In this document: positions 1 through 6,853 of the stretch, in pieces
How the letters are laid out: each line of letters starts with the position of its first letter
How positions within the stretch are numbered: position 1 is the first letter of the stretch
From: a virus
Reading direction: 5' to 3' (one strand)
IMG/VR virus record: IMGVR_UViG_3300046012_000215
Coordinates: 1 to 63,563 of that record
Length of the DNA stretch: 63,563 nt
Notes under the pieces: model-generated
What the model saw: the letters and a program-made list of their open reading frames with translations, nothing else
Database searches by the model: none
What the model was told of the DNA's origin: nothing
Program-made: the position numbers and the translations under genes

Positions 1-449
1 GAGTAGCTCATAACGGCGAAGCTTTCGATCGACAGTTCTTTAAACAGTGGGGACTCAAATCAACTGGAAACGACTACAGTCTAGATTTAATTTGGATTGA
101 CACACAGTTAGATGTTGAGTATCCTGAAGACTTAACTACGCGTAAACTGACTTATTTAGCTGCTGAGCATGGATTCTTAAATCCATTTGCTCACCGAGCC
201 GTATTTGATGTTCTAACAATGCTGAGAATTCTCGATAGGTATCCTATAGAGAAAGTGATCTTCTCAGCTGGGCAGCCTAACATTCTTGTTCAAGCTCTAG
301 TTAGCTATGATGCTCGGCAAAAAGCTAAAGATCAAAGTTTTCGATGGGACGCTGATAACAAAAGATGGATTCGAACTTTCAAGAAGCACAAGTATGAAGA
401 GGCTATGCTAAGTGACAAATTCGATTTTAAGACAAGGATACTTTCATGA
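1..449 (+). CDS. DnaQ-like DEDDh 3'-5' exonuclease, C-terminal part
   Basis: This is the 3' end of the gene that begins at 63199; joined across the circular overlap it gives about 237 residues. The reading frame is open from base 3. Visible here are exonuclease motif II (HNGEAFDRQFF) and motif III (HRAVFDVL, the His and Asp of DEDDh nucleases); motif I (LDFETTG) lies in the right-end part. The C-terminal 60 residues are basic and lie outside the nuclease core. It probably proofreads or trims DNA ends in phage replication or recombination. Its stop overlaps the ThyX start (ATGA at 446). An internal ATG at 219 is not a true start because the conserved motifs lie upstream of it. Confidence 0.9.
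   Translation, partial: VAHNGEAFDRQFFKQWGLKSTGNDYSLDLIWIDTQLDVEYPEDLTTRKLTYLAAEHGFLNPFAHRAVFDVLTMLRILDRYPIEKVIFSAGQPNILVQALVSYDARQKAKDQSFRWDADNKRWIRTFKKHKYEEAMLSDKFDFKTRILS
2..97. repeat. 96-bp terminal redundancy, left copy
   Basis: These 96 bases are identical to 63465-63560. The flanking base on the left (position 1) and the last three bases on the right (63561-63563) do not match. Because the exonuclease frame continues perfectly across the join, the window is a circularly closed or circularly permuted genome cut inside a gene, not one with natural termini here. Confidence 0.95.
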
Positions 450-1174
450 AAATAATTAAGCCTTATGCCAGGATTATAAATCCTGAAGTTTTAAGTAGTG
501 CTCTCAAAACGATAGAGTATGCGGCGCGGATCAGTCACCGTTCAGAAGAACTCATGACGGAAGCATCAAGCGTAAGGTTTATTGATGCTGTGGTCATGAA
601 ACATGGAGATTGGAGCGTCGTTGAGCATGTCAGTGCTTCAGTGGAAATGGTCGTAGACCGTGGAATTACTCATGAAATTGTCAGGCACCGAATCGCGAGC
701 TACACTCAAGAGTCTACTCGTTTTGTTAATTACGCGAAGAAAATGCCTCCTAGCTTTATTTATCCTAGACCTGATGAAAATTGCGGGTTATGTCTTAGTG
801 GAAATGAAGCTCACCCTGAAATCATAAATGGAATCACTTACTGGTTTCATGATAAAGAGGATTGCCACTTATTAGATGATTGGATGACAGCTATTCATCA
901 ATCAGAAGAAGCATACAAAGAACTTATAGAAAATTGGGGTTGGCGTCCTCAAGAAGCCCGGAGCGTGTTTCCAAATGCTTTAGCTTCTAAAATCATTATC
1001 ACAGCCAATCTTCGCTCATGGAGACAGTTCTTATTAATGAGAACGACGAAACATCCTCAGATGAGACAAGTAACGATTCCTCTGCTCCAAGAATTCAAAA
1101 ATCTCGTTCCATTGATTTTTGATGACATAATTCCAGAATCTAGACAAGTTGATAATATCGCGAAGGGAAGATAA
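446..1174 (+). CDS. thyX: FAD-dependent thymidylate synthase ThyX
   Basis: Flavin-dependent thymidylate synthase, which makes dTMP from dUMP with methylene-tetrahydrofolate and NAD(P)H. The ThyX signature RHRxxSxxxxSxR is seen as RHRIASYTQESTR at about residues 79-91. The length (242 residues) is normal for the family. It is translationally coupled to the exonuclease by an ATGA overlap and is followed three bases later by the DUF3310 gene. Its presence means that the ThyA-fold protein at 5539 is free to do another job, which supports the base-modification idea. Confidence 0.95.
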   Translation: MKIIKPYARIINPEVLSSALKTIEYAARISHRSEELMTEASSVRFIDAVVMKHGDWSVVEHVSASVEMVVDRGITHEIVRHRIASYTQESTRFVNYAKKMPPSFIYPRPDENCGLCLSGNEAHPEIINGITYWFHDKEDCHLLDDWMTAIHQSEEAYKELIENWGWRPQEARSVFPNALASKIIITANLRSWRQFLLMRTTKHPQMRQVTIPLLQEFKNLVPLIFDDIIPESRQVDNIAKGR

Positions 1175-1176
1175 CA

Positions 1177-1401
1177 ATGTCTATTAAGAAAAATGACTCT
1201 GTAAATCATCCAAAACACTATACCTCTCACCCGTCTGGTATCGAGTGTATAGAAGTTACTCGACACATGAGATTCAATCCAGGCAACGCGATGAAGTATA
1301 TCTGGCGAGCTGAAGATAAAGGTGATACTATTGAGAACTATGAAAAAGCAATCTGGTATCTGAAAGATGAGATTGAGCGCTTGAAAAAGGAGAGAAAGTG
1401 A
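1177..1401 (+). CDS. DUF3310 family protein
   Basis: A 74-residue protein with the DUF3310 pattern VNHPKHY...G.ECI.....M.FNPGNAMKYIWRA followed by a C-terminal helix rich in Lys and Glu. The family is common in phage nucleotide-metabolism and replication clusters and has no firmly established role. It lies between ThyX and a putative clamp-binding protein, and its stop overlaps the GTG start of the next gene. Confidence 0.85.
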   Translation: MSIKKNDSVNHPKHYTSHPSGIECIEVTRHMRFNPGNAMKYIWRAEDKGDTIENYEKAIWYLKDEIERLKKERK

Positions 1402-1886
1402 TCACCGATCCTTTCCATATACCTTATGGCTCTCTTAACATGAATTTGGAGTTAATGGTTGAGCTTGAAAAGAATGAGAAACTTCTCAAGTTAGTGGAAG
1501 AAGTCAGAGAAATTAAATCTCGTGGATTAGTGGCTGCTATTTCTAAAAAGTATTTAGATGAAATAACACTTGAAGGCATTTGTAACGCTGATGAGCGATA
1601 TGATGGACATGAAGCTGCTAAAGTTTTAGCTATTTTGACTCACACTCAAATAGAGTGGGATTTCGATGATCCAACCTATAGATTTAGTGAGAGTCTATAT
1701 GGTGATAAACCATTCTTACCTGGAAACATTGTTAAAGTAGCAGATAAAAGCTGTAGATGGGGAAAATGGGCCTTAAAAGGTCAATCTATTGAGGAAAAGC
1801 CTGAGCTACACTATCAAATGGGAAAACGAGTCTTAAAAGGTCAATCTGTTGAGGAAAAATCTAAGTTACAAATGAGCTTATTTTGA
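1398..1886 (+). CDS. Unknown protein with C-terminal repeat and beta-clamp-type motif
   Basis: No family recognised. GTG start overlapping the previous stop (GTGA), preceded by AGGAGAGAAA. The 162-residue product has a charged helical N-terminus. Near the C-terminus a 60-bp (20-residue) unit is repeated twice (1761-1799 and 1821-1859; ALKGQSIEEK and VLKGQSVEEK). The last residues are QMSLF, matching the Q-x-(S/D)-L-F consensus used to bind the bacterial beta sliding clamp. It sits directly upstream of the SF1 helicase, so recruitment of the host clamp (DnaN) to phage replication is plausible; this is inference from a short motif. Confidence 0.7.
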   Translation: MITDPFHIPYGSLNMNLELMVELEKNEKLLKLVEEVREIKSRGLVAAISKKYLDEITLEGICNADERYDGHEAAKVLAILTHTQIEWDFDDPTYRFSESLYGDKPFLPGNIVKVADKSCRWGKWALKGQSIEEKPELHYQMGKRVLKGQSVEEKSKLQMSLF

Positions 1887-1897
1887 AGGGTGAAAGT

Positions 1898-3415
1898 ATG
1901 AAATATAAGATCGTAGGTCCTCCTGGAACAGGAAAAACAACTAAACTTCTTGAGTTCTTGGAAAAAGAACTAGATAATGGTACAGCTCCGGAGCGAATCG
2001 GGTTCTTGACTTTCACCAGAGCTGCTCGTTTAGAGGCTCTGACTAGAGTTAGGTTGAGTGAAAAAGAACTCATCAATCTTCGAACTATTCACTCAATATG
2101 CTATCGAGAGTTAAATTTGAGAAAAGGAGCCATGATAACAGCTCATGATTTAGGTTGTTTTGGAGATACCACAGGCCAGAGAATCTCAGGCAATCTCCAT
2201 AATCCATGGTTCGAGGAAGGTTCAAGTAGTCTTTGGGCTGAAACTGATGCGGACAGACTTCTTCAATTAAGTAACTATGGACGTCATCGAGGTATTCTTC
2301 TTAAAGAAGCGTTGACTGAAGCTAATATCAATTTAGACTATAAATTTGCAGTTTGGTTGATCAAAGCTTACAAATCTTGGAAGATTTATGATGACAAGTT
2401 AGATTACACAGACCTATTAATAGCTTATTTGGAAAGAGGTAAGCCTTTAGAGGTTGATGTCATGTTTGTTGATGAAGCTCAAGATCTATCTCCTCTCCAG
2501 TGGGAAGTAGTAGGAAAACTCGGCTCTAAGGCTCAGAGATGGTACATGGCTGGAGATGATGACCAATCAATTTTTGGCTGGGCGGGAGCCAATGGATTAG
2601 CTTTTCAAGAGCTTCAAACCGATCAAACTATAATTTTAGACCAATCTCATCGAGTTTCAAAAGCTGTTTATTCTGTGGCCATGGGAATAGCTGGTCGAAT
2701 AACACAAAGAATACCTAAAAAGTACAACCCTACCAATTCTCCTGGAGAGTATTTAGCTTCAGCTTATCTTCGAGCATTAGATTTGAATGAGAAAACTTTT
2801 CTATTAATTAGAAATCATTATAGAGAAGTCGATCTCACAAAGATACTAATGGATGAAGGAGTTCCCTTTATCGGATTAAGGAGCCCATTAGCTAGTCCAG
2901 AGCTTAGAGGTACCCTTCAAAGTTGGTATAAAGTCGTTAAAGAAGGAGAGATAAGCTCTGGATCAGCTTCAGTTCTAGTGAAAAACATTGCTGAAGATTA
3001 TCTAAATCCAGTCTCTAAGAAAAAGATTAAAGAGAACCAGCCTCTTATCAACATTAATGATATATTCTTAAGAACTCCTAATCTGTCAGACTGGACATTC
3101 ACAATAGCTGAAAAACCTACTTGGTGCTCATCAAAAGCAGAATGGGTTGAACAAATAGCCTGGCTACAAAGGTGTATTCAATCAGTGGGATTCTGGAAGA
3201 CAGTTAAACCTAATATCGAGATGATGTCTATTCATCAGTCTAAAGGAAAAGAAGCTCATACTGTGATTTTAGACACTGAAGTTAGCAAGTCTACCTGGGA
3301 CTCAATGCTTAATAATCCAGATGAGGAGCACAGAGTATGGTACGTGGGAGCCACTAGAGCCAAGGAAAGACTCTTCACTTTATTTCCATCTGGCATTTAT
3401 TCTTACCAGATTTAA
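1898..3415 (+). CDS. SF1 (UvrD/Dda-like) DNA helicase
   Basis: ATP-dependent DNA helicase of superfamily 1A. Motif I is GPPGTGKT at the N-terminus, motif Ia is FLTFTRAA, motif II is VDEAQDL, motif III is GDDDQSIFGWAGA, motif IV is LDQSHR, motif V is SIHQSKGKEA and motif VI is YVGATRAKERL. About 505 residues. The ATG at 1898 has a well-placed AAGGGT; an upstream TTG at 1883 is possible but less well placed. Last gene before the regulatory gap at 3416-3506. Likely roles are unwinding at the fork or recombination, as for T4 Dda or UvsW. Confidence 0.92.
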   Translation: MKYKIVGPPGTGKTTKLLEFLEKELDNGTAPERIGFLTFTRAARLEALTRVRLSEKELINLRTIHSICYRELNLRKGAMITAHDLGCFGDTTGQRISGNLHNPWFEEGSSSLWAETDADRLLQLSNYGRHRGILLKEALTEANINLDYKFAVWLIKAYKSWKIYDDKLDYTDLLIAYLERGKPLEVDVMFVDEAQDLSPLQWEVVGKLGSKAQRWYMAGDDDQSIFGWAGANGLAFQELQTDQTIILDQSHRVSKAVYSVAMGIAGRITQRIPKKYNPTNSPGEYLASAYLRALDLNEKTFLLIRNHYREVDLTKILMDEGVPFIGLRSPLASPELRGTLQSWYKVVKEGEISSGSASVLVKNIAEDYLNPVSKKKIKENQPLININDIFLRTPNLSDWTFTIAEKPTWCSSKAEWVEQIAWLQRCIQSVGFWKTVKPNIEMMSIHQSKGKEAHTVILDTEVSKSTWDSMLNNPDEEHRVWYVGATRAKERLFTLFPSGIYSYQI

Positions 3416-3441
3416 ACTAATGCAAATGGTTTTTGAAAAAA

Positions 3442-3475
3442 GTTGTGTACAACTGGGTAATGGTTTGATTATAAT
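3442..3475 (+). promoter_or_regulatory. Early promoter with GTTGT-GT-ACAAC palindrome
   Basis: The palindrome GTTGTGTACAAC (3442-3453) is followed 16 bases later by a TATAAT -10 box (3470-3475). The same arrangement recurs upstream of genes at 42492 (minus), 45000, 45519, 52392, 54606 and 57428. It probably drives the wHTH genes at 3507 and 4148 and is likely bound by a phage regulator. Confidence 0.65.
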
Positions 3476-3506
3476 AAATTTAGGATGAGGATAGGAAAAG
3501 ATACTC

Positions 3507-4124
3507 ATGGAAATTCGTGAGTTTACTCAATACAACGAGAGACTACCATTCACCGGATTCGGTGTATGGATATCACTTGGCAGCATAGACCGTAAAGTCC
3601 ACCTTCTTCACCCCATTCATCTCGTGGAATACTTCGCAACGGAGTATGAAATGGCTAAATGGGGAGGTTCAATTCTTTGGCCTTTCAATAACTCTGGAAG
3701 CCATATTAATTTTGAAGCTTTTGTCGAAAGATTCGAAAAAAGAATCAAAATCTTTCTTGAGAGTGGACGATCTTTTCCTATAGATTCAGTTGCTAGAGCA
3801 TTGGCTGATTTAAAGGAAATTTCCTTAGACGAAGCATTCAAGTTTATAGGAGATAACTCCTTAAACAAGAATGGAGAATCTTTTTCTAATTATGTCTCCA
3901 ACAAAACAGTTGATCGATACAATATTAGAAAAGGAGCAAATACATTCAAGTTGGAAGGAAGAGCCCTGACGATCATTGAAGCTTTAAAAGAAAATGGGCC
4001 AATGTCAATTCAGCAACTTAATACTTATCTAGAAGGAAGAATGAAGACGATTAATCCAATTAATCGAGCAGTCACGTACTATGTAAACAAGTTTGCTCGA
4101 ATGGGCATTCTTGATAAGATCTAA
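3507..4124 (+). CDS. Putative winged-helix DNA-binding protein
   Basis: A 205-residue protein of no recognised family. The last 60 residues (from about LEGRALTIIEALKENG) look like a winged-helix domain: helix, MSIQQLNTYL helix, then a segment with YYVNKFARMGIL as recognition helix and wing. This resembles the C-terminal domains of the proteins at 4148 and 49703. It is the first gene after the palindromic promoter and is followed 23 bases later by the 4148 gene. A regulatory role is inferred. Confidence 0.7.
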   Translation: MEIREFTQYNERLPFTGFGVWISLGSIDRKVHLLHPIHLVEYFATEYEMAKWGGSILWPFNNSGSHINFEAFVERFEKRIKIFLESGRSFPIDSVARALADLKEISLDEAFKFIGDNSLNKNGESFSNYVSNKTVDRYNIRKGANTFKLEGRALTIIEALKENGPMSIQQLNTYLEGRMKTINPINRAVTYYVNKFARMGILDKI

Positions 4125-4147
4125 AAATCAAACCAAGGAGAATTACA

Positions 4148-4534
4148 ATGAGTGAGACAGCCGTAGCAGAACAGCCGAAAAAGAGCAAGAAGGGTAACAA
4201 GGACAACACAACCGTCGAGACCGCTAAGGTTCCTCGTGAGGGCGCCAAGGCTGTAGGAAAGGCTTCGACTTTCCGGATTCTCGATGGAGTCGATGCGGCC
4301 AAGTTCCGTGGTCAGCGGCAGCATGTCGTGAATGCGCTTAAGAAGTTGGGAGAAGGTAACCCGAATGCTTCATTCACGATTGCTCAGATCGCCGAGAACT
4401 GCAATGACTTGGTCACGAAGACTCCGATTGATGCTTCCATCAAGTATCATCTGGGCTTCCTGGTGAAGGATAAGGAAGTTCAGGAGATCGGAGCAGAACC
4501 CGCGGCACCTGAAGCTGAGAAGGCCGCAGCTTAA
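4148..4534 (+). CDS. Small winged-helix-like protein, paralogue of the one at 49703
   Basis: A 128-residue protein with a strong Shine-Dalgarno (AAGGAG). A Lys/Thr/Glu-rich disordered N-terminus of about 50 residues precedes a wHTH-like core (FRGQRQHVVNALKK...FTIAQIAEN...IDASIKYHLGFLVKD) and an Ala/Glu-rich tail. Codon use is clearly more GC-rich than in the neighbours, which suggests high expression or separate ancestry. It is the last gene before a strong terminator, so its mRNA level is set by the promoter at 3442. Candidate abundant DNA-binding or regulatory protein. Confidence 0.75.
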   Translation: MSETAVAEQPKKSKKGNKDNTTVETAKVPREGAKAVGKASTFRILDGVDAAKFRGQRQHVVNALKKLGEGNPNASFTIAQIAENCNDLVTKTPIDASIKYHLGFLVKDKEVQEIGAEPAAPEAEKAAA

Positions 4535-4552
4535 CCTCATAAATCGACTTCG

Positions 4553-4594
4553 TGTAGGGTACCGTTTTCTAGGTGCCCTACATTAGGTTTTCTT
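4553..4594 (+). terminator. Intrinsic terminator
   Basis: The hairpin arms TGTAGGGTACC (4553-4563) and GGTGCCCTACA (4572-4582) are followed by the T-rich run GGTTTTCTTTT. It separates the wHTH unit from the nucleotide-metabolism operon that starts at 4626. Confidence 0.85.
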
Positions 4595-4625
4595 TTAAGT
4601 TTAGGAATGTGAAAGGTTAAGTCCG

Positions 4626-5546
4626 ATGGGTAGAGTAGTAATTTTAGAAGGACCAGATGGTGGAGGTAAAACTACTCTAGCCAAGAAATTAGTCGAAAGA
4701 GGTTTTGATTATAAGCATGAAGGACCTCCAACTAAGAAAAATGTAATAGACTATTACAAGATTAAAATCAATGATGCCTTAAACACGAAGGGCGATACTG
4801 TTTTCGACCGCCTGTGGTTAGGTGAAAGAGTGTATGGGCCCATTTGTCGAGATGAAGACAAAGTTGGAGTAATGGGACATAGACTGTTCGATAGGCTTTT
4901 AGCCTCTAAGCCTATCTTGATGTATTACTGTTGCCCGAGTCTAGAGACAGCTCGTAAAAACTATCAGATAAAGCTGAATGAACCTTCAGACTATTTGAAG
5001 TCCACTGTTAAATGGAATATAGTTTACGAGAGATATCTTGAAGTTATTGGTTTTGATTCTTTCATCAGACACTACAATTATGAAGAGGATGGAGATCAGT
5101 TAGATCAACTACTAAAGCCTTTTGACTGTATGCGTAATCTACCAAAAGGCACTATTGGAAGTACGACAGCTAAGTATTTATTCGTCGCTGATAAACCCAA
5201 TAGTATGTTTGCTGATTTTCCTTTCTTCGAAACTAACAACTCTAGTGGATATTTCAATGAAGCCCTTGAGTGGGCTGGGGTGAAGGAATCAGATTTAGCT
5301 ATTTCAAATGCCTACGACCATACTGGGAAACCTCATAGTTTACGTGAAATGGCTCAAAGTCTTCCAAAGCTTGAGAAACTGATAATTATGTCAAGTTCAG
5401 CTCGAAGCTGGTACTTTAAAGAGACTAAAGACTCAATAAATTCTTTAAAGGTTAATTTTACTGATCACCCTTCTTATCTTAAAAGATTCAAAGGCCATAA
5501 TCCTAGTATTATGGGAAGACTAATCAAGGAGATTATAAATGGCTAG
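4626..5546 (+). CDS. dNMP kinase-like P-loop protein fused to a UDG-like domain
   Basis: The N-terminal 165 residues resemble thymidylate kinases: Walker A GPDGGGKTT at about residue 9, a DRLWLGE motif (like the DR of dTMP kinase) and a CPSLETARKNY segment. The C-terminal 140 residues have the layout of uracil-DNA-glycosylase-superfamily proteins: LFVADKPN in place of GEAPG, a PFF segment, an N-containing strand (AISNAYD) and HPS near the end. The fusion lies two genes from the dCMP deaminase and overlaps the ThyA-fold gene by eight bases. The kinase half could phosphorylate a modified dNMP; the second half may recognise a base or be a degenerate glycosylase. The kinase call is firm; the UDG-like assignment is moderate. 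Confidence 0.75.
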   Translation: MGRVVILEGPDGGGKTTLAKKLVERGFDYKHEGPPTKKNVIDYYKIKINDALNTKGDTVFDRLWLGERVYGPICRDEDKVGVMGHRLFDRLLASKPILMYYCCPSLETARKNYQIKLNEPSDYLKSTVKWNIVYERYLEVIGFDSFIRHYNYEEDGDQLDQLLKPFDCMRNLPKGTIGSTTAKYLFVADKPNSMFADFPFFETNNSSGYFNEALEWAGVKESDLAISNAYDHTGKPHSLREMAQSLPKLEKLIIMSSSARSWYFKETKDSINSLKVNFTDHPSYLKRFKGHNPSIMGRLIKEIING

Positions 5547-6378
5547 ACTCATTCATAGCTTGACTTTTGGAAAAGCTTGGGACAGCCTCTTAGGCTCTTT
5601 GATTAATTCTGAGAAAAAAGTGTCCCCTAGGGGTTTTCCTACTAAAGAAATACTAAATGTAACAATTGAAGTAGAGCTTGGGCTAGCTAATATCTTAGTC
5701 TCTGATATCAGAAAACTGAACTATAAATTCATGGTAGCTGAATGGCTTTGGATCATGGCTGGACTAGAAGATGTACACATTCTTTCCAAGTACAATTCAG
5801 TAATGAAAAAGTTCAGTGATGATGGTGAGATTCTTTCAGGAGCCTATGGTCCAAGATTAATGCCTCAGCTACCATATATTCTGAATAAGCTGCAAGCTTC
5901 AGATACGAGACAAGCGATTGCTACTATTTGGACTCCTTCACCTACTGATTCTAAAGACATTCCTTGTACTATTTCCTTGCAGTGGCTAATTAGGGAGGCT
6001 CACCTTCACTGCACCATAAATATGAGAAGTTCAGATATTTGGTTAGGACTTCCTTATGACTTTTTCAATTTCTCTCAAATCACTAATTACATCGCCTATT
6101 GGCTAAAATTACCAGTAGGCTCAATCACTATGAATTTAGCTTCTTCTCACTTATACGAGTCTAATTTTGAGGTTGCTGAAAAAGCGTGGGGTGGTGTTGT
6201 CAAAACGGCGCAGTCCCCTATGCTAGAGGGGTGGATGACTCTTGAAGAACTAAATCATATACTTGAACATCCTGAGTCATCTACAGGTCCATATGCTAGA
6301 GTCTTAACAGGAAGCAGCCAGCAGGCATTGGAGGTGCTAATTGAGCTCGGAAATAAATCTTTCATCTCGCCCATCTAA
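5539..6378 (+). CDS. ThyA-fold enzyme, probable dCMP hydroxymethylase
   Basis: Member of the thymidylate synthase / dCMP hydroxymethylase family (279 residues). The catalytic Cys is C143 in IPCTISLQWLIRE, the phosphate-binding Arg/Ser are in NMRSSD (161-166), and the LASSHLYE segment corresponds to the conserved H-x-Y. In GLPYDFFNF the residue four after Gly is Asp174, where E. coli ThyA has Asn177 (GLPFN) and T4 gp42 has Asp179 (GFRND). That Asp confers dCMP rather than dUMP specificity in T4 gp42. The CTxxxQxLIR stretch also resembles gp42. The dCMP-hydroxymethylase call follows from this residue plus the separate ThyX; an atypical dTMP synthase is the alternative. Confidence 0.85.
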   Translation: MARLIHSLTFGKAWDSLLGSLINSEKKVSPRGFPTKEILNVTIEVELGLANILVSDIRKLNYKFMVAEWLWIMAGLEDVHILSKYNSVMKKFSDDGEILSGAYGPRLMPQLPYILNKLQASDTRQAIATIWTPSPTDSKDIPCTISLQWLIREAHLHCTINMRSSDIWLGLPYDFFNFSQITNYIAYWLKLPVGSITMNLASSHLYESNFEVAEKAWGGVVKTAQSPMLEGWMTLEELNHILEHPESSTGPYARVLTGSSQQALEVLIELGNKSFISPI

Positions 6379-6853
6379 ACATGATTATTTTCTTAAAATG
6401 TTGGAACTAGTAGCTTCTAGAAGCACGTGTATTCGTCGAGCTGTTGGAGCAATTATAACAGACAAGGACGGACATGTCTTATCTACCGGATACAATGGAG
6501 TTCCAAAGGATTTCGATCACTGTACCGATTTACCTTGCTTAGGAGCTAAAGATAAGCCCGGTGATACTTCTAACTGTATGGCTGTACATGCTGAACAAAA
6601 TGCATTGCTACAGTGCTCCAATCTTTTATCTGCTCATACGATTTACTGTACTATGTCTCCCTGCTTCGTGTGTGCTAAGTTAATAGCTAACACCAATATT
6701 GAACAAATAATCTGTGTAGACAGTTACTCAGACATTAGAGGACTTAAAGTTTTAATGGATCGTGGATGTATCATAAACGTAAATGGCAAAGATTTTCGAG
6801 AAACTTGGAACGATATCGTGAGAGAGGCTAATGAAAAGACTCTCATCGAGTAG
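6341..6853 (+). CDS. dCMP deaminase (ComE/ComEB family)
   Basis: Zinc-dependent deoxycytidylate deaminase, converting dCMP to dUMP and so feeding ThyX. The zinc/catalytic motif HAEQNAL and the PCFVC motif are both present. The start is a TTG at 6341 with a strong GGAGG seven bases upstream, inside the end of the ThyA-fold gene; the N-terminus RPSKHDYFLKMLELVASRSTCIRRAVGA is typical of the family and supports that start. In T4 the same deaminase works beside dCMP hydroxymethylase. Confidence 0.93.
   Translation: MSSEINLSSRPSKHDYFLKMLELVASRSTCIRRAVGAIITDKDGHVLSTGYNGVPKDFDHCTDLPCLGAKDKPGDTSNCMAVHAEQNALLQCSNLLSAHTIYCTMSPCFVCAKLIANTNIEQIICVDSYSDIRGLKVLMDRGCIINVNGKDFRETWNDIVREANEKTLIE

Noticed and set aside
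1-97. Natural terminal repeat or cos/pac end of the phage chromosome
   Set aside because: The overlap lies inside a continuous reading frame and is only 96 bp, so it is most likely an assembly overlap of a circular map.
219-449. Separate 76-residue protein starting at ATG 219
   Set aside because: The frame is open upstream and holds exonuclease motifs II and III; it is the C-terminus of the gene that starts at 63199.
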